From Sulfurimonas sp. endosymbiont of Alviniconcha boucheti (lineage in GTDB: Bacteria > Campylobacterota > Campylobacteria > Campylobacterales > Sulfurimonadaceae), in assembly GCA_021766785.1 (NCBI GenBank), contig JAICBP010000084.1, forward strand, positions 64,944 to 128,943: 64,000 nucleotides of DNA. Reading direction: 5' to 3'. Positions 20,389 to 29,138 of the stretch are shown piece after piece (position 1 is the stretch's first letter; every line of letters starts with the position of its first letter). A model generated the notes under the pieces. It ran no database searches and had not been told where the DNA came from. It worked only from the letters and a program-made list of their open reading frames with translations. The translations under genes and the position numbers were made by a program.

Positions 20389-21203
20389 TGGAACTATATA
20401 TCTCATTTATATTTGGTCTTCTTTTTGGCTCTTTTTTAAATGTAGTTATTTTACGTATTCCAAAAGAAGAGAGTGTTGTTTTTAAAGGATCATACTGTTA
20501 CTCATGCAACAAGAGACTAAAACCTTGGCACAATATCCCTCTTTTTTCATGGCTTTTTCTTCGTGGAAAATGTAGTTTTTGTAAAACAAAAATTTCGATT
20601 CAGTATCCTCTTATAGAACTCTGTTCTGCTTCTCTTTTTGTAACTATTGCTTCACAATATGGACTCTCTCTTCCAGCATTTTTCATAGCTATGAGTTTTC
20701 TTATGCTTCTAGCCCTTTCTATGATAGACTTTAAGTATAAAATGGTTCCAGATTCACTCAATTTATTCGCTATATTTTTTGCAATTTTTGGAGGATGGAA
20801 TCTACAAGGAGTACTTCTTAATCTCCAAAATGCTTTACTTTTTGCTGGGGGATTTACACTACTACGTTTTGCGCTCTCCTACTACCTCACATCTGGCGTT
20901 TACAGAGCAGGTCTCAAAACAAAAACATCTTGGAATAGGCACTACGATAGAGCACCATTTATAGAAGCGATGGGAGAAGGTGATATTATGGTGGCCGCTA
21001 CAATGGGAGCACTTCTTGGAGTCAAACTCACCCTTGTTGCTATCTTTCTCTCTGCACTTTTGACACTTCCTGTGCTTTTACTTGTGCAAAACAGATCAAA
21101 AGAGGAGAAGAGAGTTCCTTTTGTTCCTTTTTTAAGTATGGCTACTTTTATTGTTTTTCTTTTTGAATCTCCAATTCTATCCTATATTCAGGCGAACTAC
21201 TAA
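20388..21203 (+). CDS. Prepilin peptidase / N-methyltransferase (A24)
   Basis: GSFLNVVILRIP, CYSCNKRLKPWHNIP...CSFCKTKIS zinc motif, MGEGDIMVAATMGALLG catalytic region. Confidence 0.93.
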   Translation: MELYISFIFGLLFGSFLNVVILRIPKEESVVFKGSYCYSCNKRLKPWHNIPLFSWLFLRGKCSFCKTKISIQYPLIELCSASLFVTIASQYGLSLPAFFIAMSFLMLLALSMIDFKYKMVPDSLNLFAIFFAIFGGWNLQGVLLNLQNALLFAGGFTLLRFALSYYLTSGVYRAGLKTKTSWNRHYDRAPFIEAMGEGDIMVAATMGALLGVKLTLVAIFLSALLTLPVLLLVQNRSKEEKRVPFVPFLSMATFIVFLFESPILSYIQANY

Positions 21204-21207
21204 AATT

Positions 21208-22227
21208 ATGTATAGACTTGAAAAATATATTATTAATAATCTTTCTACACTATTTGTATCAATATTTCTTCCACTTTTTGCTATTGCTACTGTTATTCTT
21301 TTTATAAAAATTGCAACCTATACTGCTATTATTCAGTTAAGTCTTACAGAGATGTTTTATCTCTATCTTTTTTATCTCCCACAAATCATTTTTTATACCC
21401 TTCCCGTTACATTTTTTGTAGCGACTACACTCTCCTTGTTTAAGCTTTCAAATGACAATGAAATTATTGTACTCTTCTCTTTAGGTATAAAACCGATATT
21501 TTTACTCAAAATACTCTTCAAACCTGCGCTTTTATTATCTGTTACACTTTTTACTACTTTTTTAATAGTTATACCACATATGCAAAATGTAACAACAAAC
21601 TTTATGGCATACAAAAAAGGAGAAGCAAAATTCAATTTCACTGCAAGTGAGTTTGGAAATCGCTTTGGGAATTGGTTCCTCTACATCAGTGCTAATCACA
21701 AAGATGGAAGCTATGCCGATGTCTTTTTGTTTAGTAAACATCAGACTGAAGAGAAACTTATATCAGCAAAAAGAGCAGAAATATTTAATGATAATGGAAT
21801 CCTACGCTTAAAACTTTTTGATGGTCAGGGCTACACCTACTCAAACACAAATTTTTCTCAAATAAACTTTAAAACTATGCTTATAAATAATAATACACAT
21901 ACAGACTATGAAGAGCCACAAAATGTACTAGAACACTGGAAAAAGTACAAAATAAATAAGTCTAGAAAAACAGATCTTATTACAAATACTTTACTAAGTG
22001 TTTTTCCACTGCTTACTCTTTTGTTCGCTGCAGCAATAGGAATTGGACATGCTCGACATGGAAAACCAAAAATTTATCTCTACCTCTTTTTAATTATCAT
22101 TTCTTATTATGGTGCAACTATTGGACTCGGTAAAGCTATAGGGTTTTATGTTATTCCTTTTATTAGCATTATCTCTCTTATTGGGAGCTATCTAATTTAT
22201 AGAAAAAAAATTACAAGACGATTTTAA
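21208..22227 (+). CDS. LptF/LptG-family permease (YjgP/YjgQ)
   Basis: MYRLEKYIINNLSTLF start and TM layout of LptF/G; ORF extends upstream but the start after prepilin peptidase is preferred. Confidence 0.85.
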   Translation: MYRLEKYIINNLSTLFVSIFLPLFAIATVILFIKIATYTAIIQLSLTEMFYLYLFYLPQIIFYTLPVTFFVATTLSLFKLSNDNEIIVLFSLGIKPIFLLKILFKPALLLSVTLFTTFLIVIPHMQNVTTNFMAYKKGEAKFNFTASEFGNRFGNWFLYISANHKDGSYADVFLFSKHQTEEKLISAKRAEIFNDNGILRLKLFDGQGYTYSNTNFSQINFKTMLINNNTHTDYEEPQNVLEHWKKYKINKSRKTDLITNTLLSVFPLLTLLFAAAIGIGHARHGKPKIYLYLFLIIISYYGATIGLGKAIGFYVIPFISIISLIGSYLIYRKKITRRF

Positions 22228-22937
22228 TGCGGGTAAAACTCATACTCTCTTACAACGGAACTCATTTTTTAGGTTCACAGATACAGAGAGAAACAAAAAA
22301 TACTATCCTTGGCAATATTGAACAAGCCTTACAACAGCTTGGTATAAAAGAGAGAATTATAGCAAGTGGTCGGACTGATAAAGGTGTCCATGCAACTGCT
22401 CAAGTATGCCATCTTGACCTCCCATCTTTCTGGAGAGATCTCAATAAATTAAAACATACTATAAATAAGATGATTCCATCTTCTATTATGGTTACAAATA
22501 TTACCTCCGTAAGTAGTACTTTTCATGCAAGATACTCAGCAAAAAAAAGAGTCTATAGGTATATCATAAAAGAGGGCATACCAAACCCTTTTCAAAGTGA
22601 TTATGTCACTTTTTTACAAAGTGTAGATAAAGAGTCTATTAAAAGCAAGATAAAACTTTTTGAAGGAGTCCATGATTTTAGTGAGTTTATGAGAAAAGGG
22701 AGCGATACAAACAGTTCAGTACGTGAGATATACAAAGCATTCGCTTATGAGTACAAAGGCTACTTTATTCTCAATTTTCAAGCAAATGGATTTTTACGTT
22801 CTCAGATTCGCCTTATGGTAGGAGCTCTTCTCTCTTTAGATGAAGAGATTATAAATAAAAAATTAAATGCAAAACATAGTCATCCCCTTCGCCCTGCCCC
22901 TGCTAATGGACTTTATCTCGCTAGAGTTAACTACTAA
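22227..22937 (+). CDS. truA: tRNA pseudouridine(38-40) synthase
   Basis: GSQIQRETKNTILGNIEQAL, ASGRTDKGVHATAQVCHLD, NGFLRSQIRLMVGALL. Confidence 0.95.
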   Translation: MRVKLILSYNGTHFLGSQIQRETKNTILGNIEQALQQLGIKERIIASGRTDKGVHATAQVCHLDLPSFWRDLNKLKHTINKMIPSSIMVTNITSVSSTFHARYSAKKRVYRYIIKEGIPNPFQSDYVTFLQSVDKESIKSKIKLFEGVHDFSEFMRKGSDTNSSVREIYKAFAYEYKGYFILNFQANGFLRSQIRLMVGALLSLDEEIINKKLNAKHSHPLRPAPANGLYLARVNY

Positions 22938-23052
22938 CTGATTAAAATTGAGCTAGACATTGCACTTGATTTTAGAATTGACGAAATAGGAAAAACTGTA
23001 TAAATTATCGGATTATTATAGTATAATTCACTTACTAATTATAGGAATAACG

Positions 23053-23793
23053 ATGCAAATATTTGGAAAATTTACAACACGATTTGATATGGATTTTATC
23101 AATGGTCACTATATCTATCTTAATAAAAATGAAGAGGATAAAATAACTGCAACTGATTTAGAAGCTATGCTAAAAAAAAAGAGAAAAAGTGTCTGTGGAA
23201 CAATCATACTCTATAACCCTGAACTTACACCAGTTGGTTATACTATGAGTCATTTTTTACAAGAAGATGGTTTTAATCAGTATGATGAATTTGTACCACT
23301 TAAAGAAGATCCTATGAGTTATATTATAAATGCTGGACTAAAGTATGTATATCCTGGAAAACTTGTTGAGATCAAATATCTTTTTAGCTATAACCGTTCA
23401 AATATTGCACCAACTCCTATTATCGAAGAGTTTGATGCTGATCTCGATAAACTCTCCTCTTCACAACTGACACGCTATGACAGAGATCTTAACTACATAG
23501 ATATTCCAAATATCCGTTTAAGCGGAAAATTTGTATTTTTAGGAATGGGACATAAGTACGATAGACACCATAAGGCGATCATAGCTTATGCCCAATCACT
23601 TGCAGCACAGATTAAAAAACTTGATAAACAGATAATTTTTCTACATGATAACAACTATGATGCAGATGAAGCACTAGATATCGCTTACTTTCTCTCTCCA
23701 GTTGCAACAGGAAAGATGAAAGAGATTAGAGCTAATGCATTTAAAGAGGCTTTTAAAGAGTCTCCTCATAAAGTCGTAAAGATTAGACTTTAA
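23053..23793 (+). CDS. Hypothetical protein
   Basis: 246-aa ORF; no family recognised by eye. Confidence 0.75.
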   Translation: MQIFGKFTTRFDMDFINGHYIYLNKNEEDKITATDLEAMLKKKRKSVCGTIILYNPELTPVGYTMSHFLQEDGFNQYDEFVPLKEDPMSYIINAGLKYVYPGKLVEIKYLFSYNRSNIAPTPIIEEFDADLDKLSSSQLTRYDRDLNYIDIPNIRLSGKFVFLGMGHKYDRHHKAIIAYAQSLAAQIKKLDKQIIFLHDNNYDADEALDIAYFLSPVATGKMKEIRANAFKEAFKESPHKVVKIRL

Positions 23794-23817
23794 TTTATAA
23801 AAACAAGGAAACATTTT

Positions 23818-25365
23818 ATGCTAAAATTCTTACAAAAAATAGTAAATTTTAAAATTGAGCTATCACATACTGCATTTATCTTAATCTATGCAACACTTCA
23901 TTATATTATTTTCAATCTTATTAATCCAAATATAGTAGCAAAATGGTTTTGGATAGCAGATAAGTTCGATTATTTTGGATTTATTGCTTGGCTTACTATT
24001 GGCTTGTTACTATTTATAGCTGTAACTGCTCTATTTGCTCACAAATATACAAGTAAAATATTTGCTATTCTTACATTAGTTCTAAGTACTGCTAGTGCTT
24101 ACTTTATCTCTAAATACAATATCGCTATCGATGAGACTATGATTATTAATATCTTACATACAGACCCTATAGAAGCTAGGGGACTCCTCTCTACAAATAT
24201 GATTCCATATATAATATTTTTTATTATATTACCAATGATTATTATTTTTAAAACAAAAATTACCTACAAAAAGATCTCACTCCATATTCTAAAAACAGTA
24301 ATTATTATAGTTACATCATTACTACTTGTTATTGTTTTAGCTTATCTCTCATTTGCTACCCTTTTAAGAGTTGGAAATACCTCACACAAGTATGCCCTCT
24401 ATTCTCTTGTTCCAGATAACTACTTGGGTGTGAGTTTAGATATGACAGCTCATCATTTTCTTGATAAGAAAAAAGAGAAAAAGAAGATAAAAGATTTTAA
24501 AGCTATTGTTACAAAAAAAGAGGATCTAATAGTAGTCTTAGCTATAGGAGAGGCTGCAAGACAGAGAAGTTTTAGTCTTTATGGCTATGATAGGGTCAAT
24601 ACAAATCCTCTATTAAGTAAGATTAAGAATCTCCATACACTCAATGCAATAGCAAGATTAGGATCAACATTTTATGCACTTCCTGAGATATTAGAAAAAG
24701 ATGATATTAAACTTACAAATATTACATTTAATGCTGATATAAATACCTCATGTTATGTCAATTTCAGTCTCTATGACAACTGTGTTAAAGGCGAAATACA
24801 AGCAAAAGATTATAATGGTGATGGTGTATATGATGAAGATGTTGTACCTCTCTTAGAGAAGGACTTAAGTAGTTACAATGGTGGAGAGAAACTGATACTT
24901 CTACACTTAGGTGGAGGAAGCCATGGGGCTATTTATAACACAAGATTTCCAGCTTCATTTAGGAAGTTTCAGCCCTATTGTAATGATGCAGATGTTCTTA
25001 AGCAGTGTACAAAAGAGGAGTTATTTAACGAATATGACAACTCCATTTTATACACAGATTTTGTACTTAATGAAATTATTCAAAAACTTCAAAAAAGTAA
25101 GCTCCCTTATGTCTTTATATATACTTCAGATCATGGAGAGTCGCTTGGCGAAGATGGATACATCTTTCACGGTATGCCTCCAGGAGTTGCACTACCTTAT
25201 GATCAAGCACATATACCTCTTTTGGTAAAAGCTTCTATTCCTATTTCAATACTAAAGCGAGAAGAGTATAAGCAACCAGATATATTTGATACTGTACTTT
25301 ATCTTTTAAATATCCAGACAGATGGTTTTGATAAAAAAAGAAATTTTATAAAAAAAGAGCGATAG
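23818..25365 (+). CDS. Phosphoethanolamine transferase (EptA-like, sulfatase fold)
   Basis: N-terminal TM helices, LAIGEAARQRSFSLYGYDRVNTNP, YTSDHGESLGEDGYIFHGMP motifs. Confidence 0.9.
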   Translation: MLKFLQKIVNFKIELSHTAFILIYATLHYIIFNLINPNIVAKWFWIADKFDYFGFIAWLTIGLLLFIAVTALFAHKYTSKIFAILTLVLSTASAYFISKYNIAIDETMIINILHTDPIEARGLLSTNMIPYIIFFIILPMIIIFKTKITYKKISLHILKTVIIIVTSLLLVIVLAYLSFATLLRVGNTSHKYALYSLVPDNYLGVSLDMTAHHFLDKKKEKKKIKDFKAIVTKKEDLIVVLAIGEAARQRSFSLYGYDRVNTNPLLSKIKNLHTLNAIARLGSTFYALPEILEKDDIKLTNITFNADINTSCYVNFSLYDNCVKGEIQAKDYNGDGVYDEDVVPLLEKDLSSYNGGEKLILLHLGGGSHGAIYNTRFPASFRKFQPYCNDADVLKQCTKEELFNEYDNSILYTDFVLNEIIQKLQKSKLPYVFIYTSDHGESLGEDGYIFHGMPPGVALPYDQAHIPLLVKASIPISILKREEYKQPDIFDTVLYLLNIQTDGFDKKRNFIKKER

Positions 25366-25917
25366 ATGAAGAAAATAAAAAAAATTATTTATCCTATCTC
25401 ACTACTAGGTGTACTTATTTGGGCATATATAAATCTTTATGGAAATTTTCACAAAATAGATAATGATGTTTACAGATCAGGACAGCTCAACAGTGTTAAT
25501 ATGCCAATATATATTCATACACTTCATCTCAAATCTATTTTAAATCTTAGAGGGAAAAGTCCAGATGCATGGTATCTTATGGAAAAACAAATTGCACAGG
25601 AGAATAATGTCAGCTTATTGAGTTTTAAAATCTCCTCTCGAGACTATTATGATTTTAATCAAACTTCTGCTCTAGTAAGTATAATTAAAAATGCTCCAAA
25701 ACCACTCTTGATACATTGTCTAGGTGGTGCAGATAGGACATCTTTAGCCTCTGCATTATATGTATATAGTGTCAAACATGCTCCAGAATCTATAGCAAAA
25801 GAGCAGCTCTCTTGGTACTATGGTCATGTACCAATTATAAGACCATATGTCACAGCAATGGATAAAAGTTTTGAGAACTTTGTTCATCATTCGCAACTCA
25901 AAAATATTCAAGAATAA
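25366..25917 (+). CDS. Dual-specificity/tyrosine phosphatase-like protein
   Basis: 183 aa; N-terminal TM, YRSGQL, CX5R loop HCLGGADRTS; starts immediately after the eptA-like stop. Confidence 0.85.
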   Translation: MKKIKKIIYPISLLGVLIWAYINLYGNFHKIDNDVYRSGQLNSVNMPIYIHTLHLKSILNLRGKSPDAWYLMEKQIAQENNVSLLSFKISSRDYYDFNQTSALVSIIKNAPKPLLIHCLGGADRTSLASALYVYSVKHAPESIAKEQLSWYYGHVPIIRPYVTAMDKSFENFVHHSQLKNIQE

Positions 25918-25920
25918 AAT

Positions 25921-27018
25921 CTAACCCTCACTTCTCTTTTTTGCCCATCTTGCAAAAAATCTTGCAGGGTGTACTTTTTTGCCTACCTCTTTGCCACTCA
26001 AAATATACTCAACTAAGATTTTTGCCAAATAGGGTGCAAGTACAAATCCATACCCTCCACTTCCATTTATCATCGTAAGATTTGGATAGTATGTATAACT
26101 AGTAAAATCTGGTTTTTTTGTCTGAAAATGAATAGTATCACTCTGTAGAGTCTCCCGTGATATCACAAGAGGACCAACCATTGGCATATAATCAAAAGAT
26201 CCTGAACGCAATCCCATATAATCTTCTATTATCTCTATATTTTCCAAATGAATACTATGAGACGCTTTTTCTAATAACTCCATACGTCCCTCTTGTATAT
26301 CATACTCCTCTTCAGCAGTTTCTGGGTGATAGTGAACATTATGTGTCGCACCAATTGACAATAGACCTCTCTTACTTGGAGAGATAGAAACGAACTGATG
26401 AATAGAGTGAGCATTATCTGTACTTGTTTTCACATCTATTCGATGTCCCCAAACGCCACGAAGTTTTATATAAGGTTCGTTTAGTAAAGTTTTGTAAGCA
26501 CCTGTTGCAAGAACTACTTCCTTTGCACTATAGGACTCATTAATAATCCAAACGCCATCAGCATACTCTAAACTTACTATCTCTTCTTCTTTAAAGTTTG
26601 CAGACTTGCTAAGAGCTTCACACATAGACTTGGCGTTTACTATGCCAGCATTTATAGAGACTGTTTCTCTCTCTTGCCATGGTGCGTCTAAAAGTTCTAA
26701 GTCTGTTTTTTCTTTATAAATACGAAGAGTAACATCATCTACTTCATCTTTTGCTATATGAAGAAGTGGGCATTTTGTAAAAAGATCAGAGAAATTTTTT
26801 TCATAAAAGTCTAAAGAGTAACAAAATGCACTATGGAGTATATCCTTAAGATCACCACTTTTAGAAAACTTTGGACTAATAAAAGCCCCAGCGGCACCAC
26901 TTCCACCAGAAGCAATACCACCACCATCAAAAAGAATGACTTCTTTTCCAGCACTTGTAAGTTCATAAGTGATACAGGAGCCATTTATACCAGCCCCTAT
27001 TACTGCTATATCATACAA
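25921..27018 (-). CDS. FAD-dependent oxidoreductase (DAO/MnmC C-domain-like)
   Basis: IAVIGAGINGSCITYELTSAGKEVILFD, GLRSGSFDYMPMVGP, NGSGGYGFVLAPYLAK. Confidence 0.85.
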   Translation of the reverse strand: MYDIAVIGAGINGSCITYELTSAGKEVILFDGGGIASGGSGAAGAFISPKFSKSGDLKDILHSAFCYSLDFYEKNFSDLFTKCPLLHIAKDEVDDVTLRIYKEKTDLELLDAPWQERETVSINAGIVNAKSMCEALSKSANFKEEEIVSLEYADGVWIINESYSAKEVVLATGAYKTLLNEPYIKLRGVWGHRIDVKTSTDNAHSIHQFVSISPSKRGLLSIGATHNVHYHPETAEEEYDIQEGRMELLEKASHSIHLENIEIIEDYMGLRSGSFDYMPMVGPLVISRETLQSDTIHFQTKKPDFTSYTYYPNLTMINGSGGYGFVLAPYLAKILVEYILSGKEVGKKVHPARFFARWAKKRSEG

Positions 27019-27024
27019 AAGAGT

Positions 27025-29043
27025 CTAAACACTTACTTCTTTAATATCTGCTATTTTTAAGATACTCTTATAAATATTCGCTATTAGTGCCTTGCGGTTG
27101 TTCTTCACAGACTCATTTTCTACATTAACCATCACATTCTCAAAAAAGCTATCAAGTTCAGGTTTGAGACCTAAAAGAGCATCTAGCTCCTCTTCATACG
27201 AGCTATAATCTCTATCTTGAACTTTACTAAAACGCTCAAAAAGTATTTTCTCAGCATCTTCTTCAAACTTCATAGGATCAACACGTAGTAAGGTATCTAA
27301 CTCTAAATCTCTTACGATATTTGCTACACGATTAAAAGTTGCACTTACCTCTGTAAAGTCATCTGAATTTACAAGAGAGTTGAGTGCATTTATCTTTTTT
27401 GCTATATCTAGTAAATCTCTCTCTCCAGAAGCAAGAACAGCAGTAACTATAGAAGGATTTACACTATAGTAGCGTTTTATGCGCTCAAGAATAAAGTTCT
27501 CTAGTTTTTCAAAATCTATCTCTGCATAGTTAGCGGCTAACTCTTTTATGGTAGTTGTAATGTTAAAGTGAAATCCATACTCATTAATGATACGAACTAT
27601 TCCATTTACGGCACGTCGAAGTGCAAATGGATCACGAGAACCTGTCGGAATCTGGTTTACAGAAAAAAGTGCTAAAAGAGTATCAAGTTTAATACTCATC
27701 GCTACTACTGCACTTAAAGGAGTCGAAGGAAGAGCACTCTCCTCTCCATCAGGAAGATACTGCTCAGAAATGGCAGTTGCAACCTCTCTATCCTCACCCT
27801 GCTCTAATGCATAGTAACCACCCATAAGCCCTTGAAGCTCTGTAAACTCATACACCATTTCACTCATGAGATCAGCTTTTGCTAAGTCTATAGCACGAAT
27901 GAGTTGCTCTCTTTTGCAAGAGAGACCAAAAAGATCAAAAAGCCTATTTGCTATCACACCCTCTCTAACTATTTTATCTGTAACACTCCCAAGACCTTTA
28001 AAAAAAGTGATTTTCTCAAGACCTTCTGTTGATAGACCACGTTTAAGGTCATTATCCCAGAAGAAAAGAGCATCTGCCAAACGTGGACGGAGTACAACTT
28101 CATTCCCTTTTACAACTTCAGAAAAGTCATCGGTCAGAGCATTAGAGACTACTACAAATTTATTTACAAGTTTACCATGTTTAAAGAGAGGAAAGTACCG
28201 TTGATGCTCTTTCATAGACGTGATAATAACCTCAGGAGGAAGTCTTAAGAAAATTTCATCAAATGAACCTAAAAGTGCAGTAGGATTTTCTGTAATAGCA
28301 ACTACCTCCTCAAAGAGCTCTTCATCGACTTCTATAGTAAAACCACTCTCACTCTCTATCTTTGTAAAATCAGACTTGATTTTCTCGGCTCTCTCCTGAG
28401 GAAAGAGTATCACTCCACCCTCTCTTAGTACAGAGAAATACTCTTTTGCACTACCAACTTCTAACGCACCAAACTTTGCTATACGATGTACAAACGTACT
28501 TTTAGCAGAATGAACATCAAAAAGAGAAAATGGTACTAATGCATCATTCATCATCACGTTTATCCATCGAATAGGACGAATAAAACTCTCAGAGCTACTT
28601 CCCCAACGCATTGTTTTTCCAAACTCCAGAGAGCTTATCCATTTCTCTATAATCACTGGAAGTAAATCAACTGAGGCTTGACCCTTCACATTTTTTTTAT
28701 AGTAAAGAACCTCTTTACCACCCCTCTTTATACTACTTAACTCTTTAAGACAAACGCCACATTTCTTTGCAAAACCATTTGCCGCTGCTGTTGGTTCTCC
28801 ATCTTTATAAGCAACATGTAGAGGTGCTCCAAAAAACTCTTCAACACTATCTTCTTGAATAGTTTTAAACTCTCTATGCCATATAACTAAACGCCGAGGT
28901 GTATAGTAAAACTCAAAATCACCAAGGAGTGCATACTCTTCTAAAATTTTTGCATACTTTATCTCGATATTTTTCAACTCTTTTAAAAGGGGAACAGCTG
29001 GTAGTTCTTCAACGCCGATTTCTATTAGTAGTGTTTTTAGCAT
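27025..29043 (-). CDS. glyS: Glycine-tRNA ligase beta subunit
   Basis: LLIEIGVEELPAVP, FSLFDVHSAKSTFVHR, TSMKEHQRYFPLF, SRDPFALRRAVNGIVRI. Confidence 0.96.
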   Translation of the reverse strand: MLKTLLIEIGVEELPAVPLLKELKNIEIKYAKILEEYALLGDFEFYYTPRRLVIWHREFKTIQEDSVEEFFGAPLHVAYKDGEPTAAANGFAKKCGVCLKELSSIKRGGKEVLYYKKNVKGQASVDLLPVIIEKWISSLEFGKTMRWGSSSESFIRPIRWINVMMNDALVPFSLFDVHSAKSTFVHRIAKFGALEVGSAKEYFSVLREGGVILFPQERAEKIKSDFTKIESESGFTIEVDEELFEEVVAITENPTALLGSFDEIFLRLPPEVIITSMKEHQRYFPLFKHGKLVNKFVVVSNALTDDFSEVVKGNEVVLRPRLADALFFWDNDLKRGLSTEGLEKITFFKGLGSVTDKIVREGVIANRLFDLFGLSCKREQLIRAIDLAKADLMSEMVYEFTELQGLMGGYYALEQGEDREVATAISEQYLPDGEESALPSTPLSAVVAMSIKLDTLLALFSVNQIPTGSRDPFALRRAVNGIVRIINEYGFHFNITTTIKELAANYAEIDFEKLENFILERIKRYYSVNPSIVTAVLASGERDLLDIAKKINALNSLVNSDDFTEVSATFNRVANIVRDLELDTLLRVDPMKFEEDAEKILFERFSKVQDRDYSSYEEELDALLGLKPELDSFFENVMVNVENESVKNNRKALIANIYKSILKIADIKEVSV

Positions 29044-29138
29044 ACTCTTTTTCTCTTTTTTATATAATTGCGCGATTTTACTCCTTTATTGGTTAAAACC
29101 TTGTTAAAGCAACTCTTACAAAAAAGATTTGCCAATAT

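Noticed and set aside
27587-28204. Plus-strand ORFs opposite glyS
   Set aside because: Antisense shadows of glyS with Ser/Arg-rich composition and no RBS.
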